Origin: Halogeometricum rufum
GTDB lineage: Archaea; Halobacteriota; Halobacteria; Halobacteriales; Haloferacaceae
Reading direction: 5' to 3'
Assembly (NCBI RefSeq): GCF_900112175.1
Contig: NZ_FOYT01000001.1
Location: 1,116,001 to 1,180,000 of the forward strand
DNA: 64,000 nucleotides
Shown here: one piece after another, positions 25,601-33,053 of the stretch
Layout of the letters: each line of letters opens with the position of its first letter
How positions within the stretch are numbered: position 1 is the stretch's first letter
Made by a program: the position numbers and the translations under genes
The notes under the pieces: generated by a model
Databases searched by the model: none
What the model saw: the letters and a program-made list of their open reading frames with translations, nothing else
Told to the model about the DNA's origin: nothing

Positions 25601-26641
25601 CTGGATAGCCGGCGGGAGGCGTGTGAACGCCGCCAGCGCCTCCCCGAGCGCGCCGATGAGCGCCGTGATGCCGGGGAGCACTGTGTTCGTGACCGTGACA
25701 CCGATATCCAACAGCGGCGGGAGGACCGAGACAATCGCCGCCGCGAACGCCTTGAACTCGGGGTACGTGTCGGCGACGACCTGTCGGAGCGTAGCGAAGC
25801 CGTCCGCCGCCGGTCCCGTGAGATACGAGATGAGCGATTCCAGCGCCGGAAGCGCGATACGCGCGAGTTCGACCATGCCGCCGACCACCTGCGGGATGAT
25901 GGTCATGGCGGCTTGGCCCATCTGCACCATCGCGGCGCGGAACTGGTCGACGGGGCCGACAACGGCGAGGATGTTCCGCACCAACTCGGGTAACGCGTTG
26001 ACGGCCTGCACCAACAGCGGGCCGAACACTTCGCCGAGCGGCTGGATGAGCGCCCGAATCTCTTGCTTCGCGTCTTTGAACGCAGTGGTGAGTTCCTTGA
26101 AGTGCGTCGCCACGCCCGTCGCAGCGAGACCGCCCATCACGGCGACCAGCGATCCTGCCGCCGCCGCGACGCCGCCGAACGTGACGACGAGTGGTGCGAG
26201 GATCGTCGACAGCGTCAACAGCGCCGGGATGGCTGACGCCGTCAGGACCGTCCCGAGAGTCGCGGAGGCGACCGACGCCGTCGACGTCGCGCCCGAATAG
26301 GCGCCGACGCCCGCCGCCGCGGCCGAGGACTTCGCCCCCACCTCGGTCATCTGGTCGCCGAGATGGTCCAGTCGCCCGGCCGCGAGTTGCGCAGAGGCGG
26401 CCGTCTGCGTGACCTCGTCCTGTGCAGCACCGAGCCGCGAGTCCATCCCCGACGCGGCGGCCGCGGTCTGGGCGGCTTCATTCCCAAGGTCCGACAGCCC
26501 CGACGCCGCCCGCGAGGCCGCACTTCCGAGGATCGTCGAGGCTTTCGCCAACCCCGACGCTTCCTTCTCGGCCTTGTCGGTGGCGCGGTTGAACGGACTG
26601 GCGTCTAAGTCTAAGGATACGGAAAGATTCTCGAATGCCAC
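22682..26641 (-). CDS. Tape measure protein
   Basis: The 1319 residues start with a helical, Ala-rich coiled coil (LDLDASPFNRATDKAEKEAS) typical of tape measures. Hydrophobic membrane-like stretches follow at about 125-180 and 350-410, then long amphipathic repeats (LVTELKDRAVELVTTLKETV and related 11/22-mers near 1010-1090), ending in a Ser/Gly-rich region. It is the longest gene and lies directly after the tail chaperone pair. At the usual 0.15 nm per residue, it would set a tail of roughly 200 nm. Confidence 0.9.
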   Translation of the reverse strand: MAFENLSVSLDLDASPFNRATDKAEKEASGLAKASTILGSAASRAASGLSDLGNEAAQTAAAASGMDSRLGAAQDEVTQTAASAQLAAGRLDHLGDQMTEVGAKSSAAAAGVGAYSGATSTASVASATLGTVLTASAIPALLTLSTILAPLVVTFGGVAAAAGSLVAVMGGLAATGVATHFKELTTAFKDAKQEIRALIQPLGEVFGPLLVQAVNALPELVRNILAVVGPVDQFRAAMVQMGQAAMTIIPQVVGGMVELARIALPALESLISYLTGPAADGFATLRQVVADTYPEFKAFAAAIVSVLPPLLDIGVTVTNTVLPGITALIGALGEALAAFTRLPPAIQSAVVVTSTLAPAVLTAAAAATSLGAALTGTVVPALVALTGPLGIATAAVVALGAAVATNFAGIRDDITLVANALATEFTKTWQTARNVVVPILNDITAAVGITQTDIIRAIDRIATAVAETLVAGIKAAGKTIRGVLTTIGTAWETHAGTVVPTVVAAYTNLRARITEAVAGIRERVAQAVTRIEQLWTTHGQTLQTAVIDYYNSLKAQVEQAVTRVRTIVEQAVTRATEIWNRHGTQVEQAINKVTDAITPVLSKIQDLGKKLGFLDEQGRPTIKTITKLGLVILGLTNPITTAIGATLLLKQAWEKNILGLQDITKTAFAGIKTQVSQAVAAIKTRLKAGITQARAAVADGLAQIEAAWETHRAAVVAKLTALQTAVQNGLAAIGVIEQDFATFFVDIFTVTFDDITSLFRTRSGEMVSILRSAGQVLQATLTAVTTALFRLWQTHGSKILKSLRKTYALVLDIVRGSLSALLQFAAPLLDRFAVFWEQHGQTIINIVSTFLGVVISVARGALNTLRGIIEVAVGAIAAVWDLFGDEIIASTRFFIDTVLSLIGGVLDTLDTLIKAFQAAQASDWRTFLELIAGLVRRITSGILSYLKTWIGGFISAVAGLIGDVIGWFETLYQELIGGSIIPEMLTAISEAFTQFITDVTEQITQWVSTVVEKVTGLKEDFVRLVTELKDRAVELVTTLKETVVQLVTDLKDRATELITTLKENAVEILTGLKERATEIWTAIKDMVVEILGKILEEVTSKFEEVASTVETKSGEAKDALKTALDNMLSDVEDVLGSIVGEFESKFESVKRIAGNIISEAQEAVSRASSILSGSPDSGDDGSDDSGSDSSSGSSSSGSSQGGGNRGGSGGSVAGAPSEGASPGGPLSPMASGGIVTGPTSALIGEDGDDEAIIPLNSQGTGVLADALESAGAAGGGGDTYNVDISIDAREDDPETLARLIYDELEQLNQRKQRRSFSRS

Positions 26642-26684
26642 GGGTGTGAGGGCGGAGAGTCAGTTCTGCGCGCGATACGGTGCG

Positions 26685-27381
26685 TCAGTCGTTGGTGTCG
26701 AGCGGCATCCCGAGCGGCGAGACGCCGAACTCACGGGCCTGCCGGTAGGCCATCCGCTCTAAGAAGAGACGGTCCGAGCGCGGCAGGTCGCCGTATTCGG
26801 AGGGTGTCTTTCCGAGTGCGACGAGAAGTTGCCAGTAAATCGGGGCGAGCGTGTCGAACTCAGCGAAACTCGGCGGCCGCCTCGACGCCGTCCGCCATCT
26901 CTTGGCGGACCTTCATGAGGAGCGACTGTCGTACCTCGGGCGGCTCGGCCGCCCAGAACTCGTAGTCCAGCGTATCGTCGACGGAGTGCTCGGCGAGGAG
27001 TTCGGTGATGCGGCGCGTCGCCGACTTGTACGTCTCGTACTGGTCGTCGTCCAGGCCGTCCTCGTCGAGGCCGGCGAAGTCCTCCGCGAGGTCCTCCAGC
27101 CACTCGATGGTGTCGCCCTCAAGGCGCGTGAACCCGACATCCTCGCCGTAGATGGTGACGTCGACGCGCTGGTCCTGCCGCGCCTGTTCGAGTCGCTGCT
27201 TGAGTTCGGAGGCTTCCTCCTGTTCGGCCCGGGCGTCGTCGAACTTGGCTTGCGCCTGTTCGCGCGCCTTCTGCGCCGTCTCGGGGTTGTCGTAGTCCGG
27301 GGCGTCCTCGACGGCCAGCGAGTCGTCGACCTGTGCGCCGCCGTCCGTGCGGATGTCGTCCGCGGTGTTGGTGTCGGTCAT
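26685..27381 (-). CDS. Tail assembly chaperone, G and G-T frameshift fusion
   Basis: Frame 0 (27381-26860) encodes the 173-residue G-type protein ending ADGVEAAAEFR-stop, with an acidic coiled coil and EFWAAEPPEVRQSLLMKVRQ. The +1 frame continues past that stop for 59 residues, AEFDTLAPIYWQLLVALGKT to MPLDTND (stop 26687-26685), and has no usable start codon before its interior. The likely slip is at TTT.C (26868-26865), giving a 231-residue fusion. The position between tail tube and tape measure is exactly that of lambda G/GT. Confidence 0.8.
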
Positions 27382-27405
27382 GATGTATCGAAAGAAGGAG
27401 TGGGG

Positions 27406-27894
27406 TTACGGCGAGGTGCTGCCAACGTGGTAGCCGCCGTTCGCGTCGACCTGGAACGTGACTTCGCTCCCGTCCTGTGGGAGCGTCATCTCGTTGAAGT
27501 TGACTTCACAGCGGTAGAACTCGAGCGTCTGCTGCGGACTCCCCGCGTTGGCGGGTTCGTCAGCGTAGACGTGAATCCGCAGGTCGAGTTCCTGGCGGGC
27601 TTTCGGCTCCCCATTGGAGTCGACGATGCCGAGCGTCTCCAGCTGCGGCATGTCGGCCGCCAGTGAGGTGACGAACTCCAGCCCGAGCGCTTCGTGCTCG
27701 TTGAAGCGCTGGACCCAGCGGCTCTCGTGGAACTGGAACTCGGTGGTGGTGTCTTCGGACGTGACTGTCGTCTCGCCCATCGTGAAACCGACGATGGATT
27801 CGGATTCGCCGGCTTCGCCGATGGAGTCGACGACTGCGATTTCCATGAACGCGCCACTGAGGGCGTTCTTGAGGTTAGCGTTGTCTGCTGTCAT
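27406..27894 (-). CDS. Major tail (tube) protein
   Basis: The 162-residue beta-rich protein contains FMEIAVVDSIGEAGESESIV, FHESRWVQRFNEHEALGLEF and LEFYRCEVNFNEMTLPQDGS, consistent with a tail-tube fold. It lies directly upstream of the tail chaperone pair and after the tail-completion genes. No sheath gene is adjacent, so the tail should be non-contractile. Confidence 0.7.
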   Translation of the reverse strand: MTADNANLKNALSGAFMEIAVVDSIGEAGESESIVGFTMGETTVTSEDTTTEFQFHESRWVQRFNEHEALGLEFVTSLAADMPQLETLGIVDSNGEPKARQELDLRIHVYADEPANAGSPQQTLEFYRCEVNFNEMTLPQDGSEVTFQVDANGGYHVGSTSP

Positions 27895-27999
27895 TGGTGT
27901 GTTGGGTGGTGGTGAAGCGAACTGTTGACTGCTGGTGAGCGAACGATGCGACTCTCAGACCGGGGTCGGGAGAACAGCGGCCGCGCTGGGGGCAGTCGC

Positions 28000-28461
28000 T
28001 CAGACGCCGCGTGTCTGGTAGCGGAACCGCTGCGGGAGCGTCACGTGGCCGACGATGTCGTCGTCCTCGCCGCCGCCGACCTGTATCTCTCCCGGCCCGT
28101 TCGCGCCGCCGATCGGGACGACGCCGGGCGCGATGCCGCCGTCGAGTGCCTCGGCGACCGTGTCGGCCACGTCGTACAGGTGCAGGCGGCCGTGCGACTC
28201 CCAGTAGGGCTGCGAAGCGACGACGGCCACCTGGAAGCCCGCGCGGACGCGGTTGCCGACCGGCCCCATCCGCGACTCGTTCTTGTCGACCAGTTCGACG
28301 TTGACGAACAACTCCGCGTCAGGGATGCCCGTCTTCGATGGCTGGTCGATGACGCGCGCCGGGTTGCCGTCGAGATAGCCGTCGACGAGCGGGTCGTACG
28401 CTTGGAGCGTCGTGACGATGGCTTCCAGGAGGTAGGCGAGACGGCCCTCTACCTGTGCCAT
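28000..28461 (-). CDS. Tail terminator / completion protein
   Basis: The 153 residues begin with a helix (MAQVEGRLAYLLEAIVTTLQ), followed by beta strands (AELFVNVELVDKNESRMGPV; GFQVAVVASQPYWESHGRLH) and a helix DVADTVAEALDGG. This layout matches gpU-like tail terminators. The position between the HK97-gp10-like gene and the tail tube agrees. Assignment is by context and fold pattern only. Confidence 0.6.
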   Translation of the reverse strand: MAQVEGRLAYLLEAIVTTLQAYDPLVDGYLDGNPARVIDQPSKTGIPDAELFVNVELVDKNESRMGPVGNRVRAGFQVAVVASQPYWESHGRLHLYDVADTVAEALDGGIAPGVVPIGGANGPGEIQVGGGEDDDIVGHVTLPQRFRYQTRGV

Positions 28462-28464
28462 CAG

Positions 28465-28929
28465 TTAGACCCTCCGTTCGGCGCGGCGGACCGCCTCGCG
28501 CAGGCGGTCGTTGATGTCGTCCTCGACGGCGTGCAACGCGGGGCCGAGAAACGGTTGAGCAGGCGTTCCTGGATGCTGGACCGTAGTCGCAAAGACAGTC
28601 TCACCGTCGGCCGTGAAGCGCAGCGGCGTGCCCGTGATGGTGTGCGGGCCAGTCCCGAACTCCACCTCGGGCGCGTACTCGACGTTGGTTCCGATGACGG
28701 CCCGAGCGAACCCCGCACCGATCTGCTCGACCACGTGGCCGATACTCGCCCGAAGCGTGCCGGTGTCGACCGGGGCACGCTGCTTGGCCTCGCGTTCGAC
28801 CATCAAGGCGAGGTCCTCCAGCGCCCGGTTGACCTCCTCGACGACGAGTTCGCCGAAGCGGTCCAGGTCGCGGGCGAGGTCGGCGGGCGTATCGCCCTCC
28901 CACTCGACGTCGGCGGTGACGCGGACCAT
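28465..28929 (-). CDS. HK97 gp10-like tail component
   Basis: Family hallmarks are visible: KQRAPVDTGTLRASIGHVVE, NVEYAPEVEFGTGPH and HPGTPAQPFLGPALHAVE. The 154 residues match the usual length. The protein sits at the head-tail joining end of the tail. The ATG overlaps the upstream stop by one base. Confidence 0.85.
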   Translation of the reverse strand: MVRVTADVEWEGDTPADLARDLDRFGELVVEEVNRALEDLALMVEREAKQRAPVDTGTLRASIGHVVEQIGAGFARAVIGTNVEYAPEVEFGTGPHTITGTPLRFTADGETVFATTVQHPGTPAQPFLGPALHAVEDDINDRLREAVRRAERRV

Positions 28930-29309
28930 CAGACGGCCTCCGAGTAGCGCTCGCAGTCGAAGACGTACATCTCGGGCGTCGCTTTCCGAGCGTAGTGATG
29001 GCGCTCGTTGACGACCTTGTAGAGGTCGGCCGCCGACTCGTCGCGGTAGCGCGGCCAGACGCGGACGCGGTCGCCCACTTCCATTTGGCCTGCCCTATCG
29101 CGTGGCGACCAGATGGTGAGCGCGGCGTCGACGACTTCGCCGGCGGCCGTCCGGCCGAGGTTGCCCGCTTCGGCGGGCGAGGCCGCCATCACGTCGAGCC
29201 GGAGTTGCTCGACCCACTCTTCGGTGGGCTGGTTGAGGTCGTCGGTCCCCCCCGTCTCGACCTGTCGCTCGGCGACCAGTCGGTGGGCGTCGCGCTGGCG
29301 GTGGGACAT
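28929..29309 (-). CDS. Head-tail adaptor / head closure protein
   Basis: The 126 residues fit the phage head-closure pattern: an N-terminal Gln/Glu strand with TEEWVEQLRLDVMAASPAEA, then DAALTIWSPRDRAGQMEVGD and YKVVNERHHYARKATPEMYV. The position just upstream of the gp10-like gene supports it. The family is assigned by pattern and synteny. Confidence 0.65.
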   Translation of the reverse strand: MSHRQRDAHRLVAERQVETGGTDDLNQPTEEWVEQLRLDVMAASPAEAGNLGRTAAGEVVDAALTIWSPRDRAGQMEVGDRVRVWPRYRDESAADLYKVVNERHHYARKATPEMYVFDCERYSEAV

Positions 29310-29312
29310 GGG

Positions 29313-29495
29313 TTAGATGACCCCGACGTAGGCGACGACGGCGAGGAACGTGAACAGGAGCGCGAAGCCGCCGTAGGTGGCGACATGCCGCCACGAGTAC
29401 GTTATCACGTGCCCTCGAAGAGCGGCCGAAGCGGCCATGTTGAGGAGTTGCCACGCGGCGAGGGCGAGGAACGCGCCGACGAGGAACTCACTCAT
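29313..29495 (-). CDS. Two-helix membrane protein (60 aa)
   Basis: Two hydrophobic helices are visible (FLVGAFLALAAWQLLNMAAS; GGFALLFTFLAVVAYVGVI). It lies inside the head-tail connector cluster with three bases to the next gene. A membrane protein in this place could be a lysis (holin-like) or superinfection-exclusion factor; nothing in the sequence decides. Confidence 0.6.
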   Translation of the reverse strand: MSEFLVGAFLALAAWQLLNMAASAALRGHVITYSWRHVATYGGFALLFTFLAVVAYVGVI

Positions 29496-29496
29496 C

Positions 29497-30195
29497 TTAC
29501 TTCACGTCCTCGGCGACTTCCAGATGGATGTTCGAGTCGTGCGGGACTGGTCGATACGAGCCGTCGCCGTACTCGATGACGAACTCCACGGAATAGTCGC
29601 CCGCGGCCGCGAAGTCGCCCGACTGCACGTCGTAGGTGACCTGCCCGTCGCTGCCGTCCGTCACGTTCGTGGTCGAGGCGCCCGACAATTCGGCCGACTC
29701 GTCCGGCGCGTCGGCCCAGACGGTGACGGCGGTCGCCGACGACACGTCGATGGCGTTGCCGTCGCGATCCGTCAGCGTGTGCGTCAGCGCCGTGTAGTCG
29801 TCGCCGGGCTTGCGCTGGTAGTCCGGCGTCGACGTCTCGGCGATCGTGGGCGTGCCCGTCTGGACCTCCTCGACGACGTCGATGCGGAGGTTCCGGCCCG
29901 CGGGGACGTGCTGGTAGGAGGTGCCGGAGTTGCGGTTGATGACGAACTCGGCGTGGTACGTCCCCGCCGAGTCGAGTTCGGTCGTCCCGAACACGAACGA
30001 GACGACGCCGTTGGCGCCGTCCTCGATGGTGGCCGCCTGCCCGGAGATGACGGTACTGCCGGCGTCGTCCTCGACGTAGAGGTCGACGCTCGTCACCGAC
30101 GAGACGTCGATGGCTGCGCCATCGCTGTCGGTGAGTGTGTAGGTGAACTTGCTATGGTCGTCACTCGGCTTGCGAGTGTGTGCGGTTGCTGGCAT
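29497..30195 (-). CDS. Two-domain Ig-like virion protein
   Basis: The 232 residues are two copies of one beta-sandwich domain of about 105 residues: RKPSDDHSKFTYTLTDSDGA with IDVSS, and RKPGDDYTALTHTLTDRDGN with IDVSS. Both end in a strand pattern Y..EFVI. The domain resembles BppU-type N-terminal (baseplate/decoration) modules. It is likely a surface-exposed head or tail decoration protein. Confidence 0.7.
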   Translation of the reverse strand: MPATAHTRKPSDDHSKFTYTLTDSDGAAIDVSSVTSVDLYVEDDAGSTVISGQAATIEDGANGVVSFVFGTTELDSAGTYHAEFVINRNSGTSYQHVPAGRNLRIDVVEEVQTGTPTIAETSTPDYQRKPGDDYTALTHTLTDRDGNAIDVSSATAVTVWADAPDESAELSGASTTNVTDGSDGQVTYDVQSGDFAAAGDYSVEFVIEYGDGSYRPVPHDSNIHLEVAEDVK

Positions 30196-30200
30196 CTATA

Positions 30201-30638
30201 TCAGGCCTCCGAACTTTCGGAGACGGTGTCGCCGCCCTCGTCGGGCGGTTCGTCACCTCCCTCGGGCGCGTCCGCTGTGGCATCCCGCCTGTCGGCGAGC
30301 GCATCAAGCGCCCCCGTTCTGTTCTGCCCCTCCCGTTCGGCGTGGGCGAGGCTGTCGAGACGGTCGTCGTACGCGCCCGTCGCGAGGGCGTCCTCGATTT
30401 CGGGGATGGTCTTGTCGAGGAGTGGGTACTCCGATTCGACACGCTCGAAGCCGTGATCGCGGCAGAGCCACTCGGGGACGGGGAGCGTTTCCTCGTCTTC
30501 GTCGTCCGTGTCGGCGTTCAGCGTCACGGTTTCCGCGGCGTCCACCGTGATGGTGTTGCCTTTCTCGACCTGGATGCCGAGCGGCCGGGACCGGTAGCGA
30601 TGCGCCGGACCAGTGTAGCGAAGTTCGACGTCGGTCAT
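30201..30638 (-). CDS. Virion-region protein with helical motif shared with 31038 gene
   Basis: A beta N-terminus (VELRYTGPAHRYRSRPLGIQ) leads to a helical segment LLDKTIPEIEDALATGAYDD, then DSLAHAEREGQNRTGALDAL. The same pattern (KTIDELEAALADGELSEAEL, LLEAEKSGKHRNGATDVLDD) appears in the gene at 31038. The C-terminus is Asp/Gly/Pro-rich. The role is unknown but probably structural. Confidence 0.6.
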   Translation of the reverse strand: MTDVELRYTGPAHRYRSRPLGIQVEKGNTITVDAAETVTLNADTDDEDEETLPVPEWLCRDHGFERVESEYPLLDKTIPEIEDALATGAYDDRLDSLAHAEREGQNRTGALDALADRRDATADAPEGGDEPPDEGGDTVSESSEA

Positions 30639-30640
30639 GA

Positions 30641-31036
30641 TTACTTCACCTCGGGGAACGAGACACCGAGCTGCGATTGCGTCCGATAGCCGGCCTCGCC
30701 GAGTGCCTGCTTGACCTCGTCACGAAGCGCCTGCGGGGGCCGGTAGTCGTAGCCCGCCCCAGAGACGAGGTCCTCGCTGTTGATGCCGTCCTCCTTGATG
30801 CCGGCGACGCGTTGGCGGGCCAGCCGGATGACGGCCGTCTGCACGATGAACGGGACGTCAGCGCTGGCCGCCCGCCAGCCAACGTCCTCGGCGCAGTACG
30901 CCTCGACACGCTCGGATTCTGCCTTGAGTGCGTCGTCGAGCAGCTGGTTCCAGTCGCTCTCGTCGAGCGCGAAGTCGACAGCCGTGAACTGCAGTTCAGT
31001 TGCGAAGCGGTCGCGGTCGACGTACGGGAACGGCAC
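30641..31036 (-). CDS. Head-tail connector protein
   Basis: GTG 31036 lies one base after the upstream TAA and gives 131 residues. The helical core resembles phage gp6/gp15-type connectors: ALDESDWNQLLDDALKAESE, RVEAYCAEDVGWRAA, VPFIVQTAVIRLARQRVAGI. An ATG 45 bases earlier would overlap the upstream gene and gives poor composition. The position after the capsid gene agrees. Confidence 0.7.
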   Translation of the reverse strand: MPFPYVDRDRFATELQFTAVDFALDESDWNQLLDDALKAESERVEAYCAEDVGWRAASADVPFIVQTAVIRLARQRVAGIKEDGINSEDLVSGAGYDYRPPQALRDEVKQALGEAGYRTQSQLGVSFPEVK

Positions 31037-31037
31037 G

Positions 31038-31403
31038 TTAGGCCTCCGACAGCGCGTCGTCGAGGACATCGGTCGCGCCATTGCGATGCTTCCCCGACTT
31101 CTCTGCCTCGAGGAGTGCTTTCAGTTCGGCCTCCGAGAGCTCTCCGTCAGCGAGCGCCGCTTCGAGTTCGTCGATGGTCTTCTCTGACGGGTCGAACGGC
31201 GCCTCGAGTTCGACGTCTTCGTTCCCGTCTTCTTCCTCGCCGTCTTCGCCATCCGCGTCGTCGACTGCGACGGGGTCGAGCGAATCGCCGAACGCCGCCC
31301 ACTCCTGCTCGGTCGGCTCGAACTCCTCGCCGCGCTCGATGATCTCGTCGTGTGAGTGGCGGCGGTACGAGTGGGTGCCCGTCCAGCGTGCGCGGTCAGG
31401 CAT
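31038..31403 (-). CDS. Virion-region acidic protein (121 aa)
   Basis: The N-terminus MPDRARWTGTHSYRRHSHDE is basic and aromatic. The middle is strongly acidic (DDADGEDGEEEDGNEDVELE). The C-terminus repeats the helical motif KTIDELEAALADGELSEAEL found in the 30201 gene. It immediately follows the capsid gene, so it may be a head accessory protein. Confidence 0.6.
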   Translation of the reverse strand: MPDRARWTGTHSYRRHSHDEIIERGEEFEPTEQEWAAFGDSLDPVAVDDADGEDGEEEDGNEDVELEAPFDPSEKTIDELEAALADGELSEAELKALLEAEKSGKHRNGATDVLDDALSEA

Positions 31404-31404
31404 T

Positions 31405-32538
31405 TCAGACCCCCGTGTAGTGCAGGACGCCCGAGACGCCCTGGTACGTCGAGCGGAAGAAGGGGTTCCGGCACGAGAGGGCCTTGAAGTTCGTCACCAT
31501 CGGGCCCGAGTCCCACGACAGGTTCGTCGGCGCCTGCGAGTCGACGACCGACAGCGTCTGCGGGTCGTTGATCACCATCACGATTTCGTCCTCGGGGATC
31601 ATCGGCGTCTCGCGCAGCTGGACGTACGGGTGATCTTGCTGGAGGCGCGTCCGGACGTTCATGTTGCCGTCGCCGCGCGGGTCCTTCTTGTCCAACACCG
31701 CGTTGTGAGCGGTGTTGTAGTAGAGGTAGGCGCCACGCGAGCGCGGCATCATGTTCCGGTCAGAGTCGCCGCCCTGGTTCTCGAAGTCCGACAGCGCCTT
31801 CTCGATCGTGTCCTGGACGTTCCCCGGCGAGGACGTCGTCCAGCTACCGCTTGCAGAGCCCTGGATCCGCCCGGCGGTGTTCCGGTAGCCGTCGACGGTG
31901 AGTGTCCCGCCCTCGGGCATCGGGACAGCCGTGTCCCAGCCGTCGAGCATGAGCTTGTCCTCGCTCTCGCGGAGGATCCGCCCGGCCTCGCGGGCCTTGC
32001 GGGCCTCCTTGTCCGAGCCCATGTTCTCCGACTGTGCCTGTTCGCGCGAGGAGACGCGGTAGTCGACGTGCGTCATCGGCGTCGCGATGCCGACGGTCCC
32101 CTTGGCGGTGGCGATCTGGTCGGATTTCGCGCGGCCGTCCATCGAGCGCTCGGCCTCGATAGCGCCCTCGCTCTCGACCTGCTCGGTGTACTCGGTGTAC
32201 GACAGGGAGGACGAGACGGTGTCGATCGCGAGCGCGTCGTCCATCAGCGTCAGCTGCAGGTTGACCTCGTCGATGATATCGTCGGAGCGGTCGACCCACT
32301 CCTCGTAGTCCATCACCTGCGCGTTCGCGCGCGGCGACGAGTTCGCCTTCAGCGTCGGGTTGAGATACCCCATCCGGAACGCACCGTCGAGCGTCTTCCA
32401 GAATGACGGGCCGTGCGCGGAGTTCGCGCGAATCTGCTTGATCGCCTGTTCCTGCTGGTCTGGCGTCCCGAAGACAGCCAGCTGGTGGAGGTGCGAGGGC
32501 GGTTCGAGCGCGTCGGTCGTGTCGTGATGTGCCTGCAT
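31405..32538 (-). CDS. Major capsid protein, HK97 fold
   Basis: The 377 residues have the E-loop/N-arm and P-domain pattern of a HK97-fold capsid protein of the encapsulin/linocin-like branch: DDIIDEVNLQLTLMDDALAI, EAGRILRESEDKLMLDGWDT, DFENQGGDSDRNMMPRSRGA, and C-terminal VVDSQAPTNLSWDSGPMVTN. The neighbours (protease/scaffold, decoration, connectors) are as expected. The promoter is shared with the terminase operon. Confidence 0.85.
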   Translation of the reverse strand: MQAHHDTTDALEPPSHLHQLAVFGTPDQQEQAIKQIRANSAHGPSFWKTLDGAFRMGYLNPTLKANSSPRANAQVMDYEEWVDRSDDIIDEVNLQLTLMDDALAIDTVSSSLSYTEYTEQVESEGAIEAERSMDGRAKSDQIATAKGTVGIATPMTHVDYRVSSREQAQSENMGSDKEARKAREAGRILRESEDKLMLDGWDTAVPMPEGGTLTVDGYRNTAGRIQGSASGSWTTSSPGNVQDTIEKALSDFENQGGDSDRNMMPRSRGAYLYYNTAHNAVLDKKDPRGDGNMNVRTRLQQDHPYVQLRETPMIPEDEIVMVINDPQTLSVVDSQAPTNLSWDSGPMVTNFKALSCRNPFFRSTYQGVSGVLHYTGV

Positions 32539-32540
32539 GA

Positions 32541-33053
32541 TTAGATCCTCCGAACGTTGATGCGAGCGCGTTCACCGGCGGCCGCACCGGAGTTGTCGAC
32601 CGCTTCCGTCGCGACGAGAAGGCCAGCGCCGGCGGTCGTCGTTGCCTTCAGCGACCCATCCGAGTAGCTGCCGAGGATGTCGCCGGCGGAGATGTCCGCG
32701 TCCGCCGCCGCCGAGAGGTCGGTCCCCGAGGCGAGCAGTGCGTTCTGGGCGGTGTCGCCCGACCGCAGCACCATCGCCTGGACGACTGTGCCCGAGGTGA
32801 TCGTGTCGTCGATCGGGTCCGTCGTCGTGTCGGCGTTTCGCAGCGGCGGCGTCGACGGGACTTCGATGAGCATCACCTCGGCGTCGGTCTTGTCGACGCT
32901 GTCGACCGGCGCGAGGATGGGCGTGCCGTCACTGGTGGTGCCGGTCTGTTCGACGAGTTCCCCCGGCGTGAGGTCCTCGCCAGCCTCGCCTTCGACGTAC
33001 GGTTCGTCGTCGAGGAACCGCTTGCCGTCGATCGCAGCGGGAGACTTGCCCAT
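32541..33053 (-). CDS. Capsid decoration-like protein (DUF2190-like)
   Basis: The 170-residue beta-rich protein has features of phage head decoration / DUF2190 proteins: GEDLTPGELVEQTGTTSDGT, ADISAGDILGSYSDGSLKAT and GAGLLVATEAVDNSGAAAGE. It sits between prohead protease and capsid genes and overlaps the upstream stop by one base. Confidence 0.7.
   Translation of the reverse strand: MGKSPAAIDGKRFLDDEPYVEGEAGEDLTPGELVEQTGTTSDGTPILAPVDSVDKTDAEVMLIEVPSTPPLRNADTTTDPIDDTITSGTVVQAMVLRSGDTAQNALLASGTDLSAAADADISAGDILGSYSDGSLKATTTAGAGLLVATEAVDNSGAAAGERARINVRRI

Noticed and set aside
22682-26641. Contractile tail (myovirus) assignment
   Set aside because: No sheath, spike or baseplate-wedge genes are visible; one tail-tube gene plus a long tape measure fits a siphovirus layout.
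26759-27103. Minus-strand ORF of 114 residues overlapping the chaperone frameshift
   Set aside because: It is in the third frame, Arg/Gly-rich and lacks the conserved T-type sequence, which lies in the other frame.
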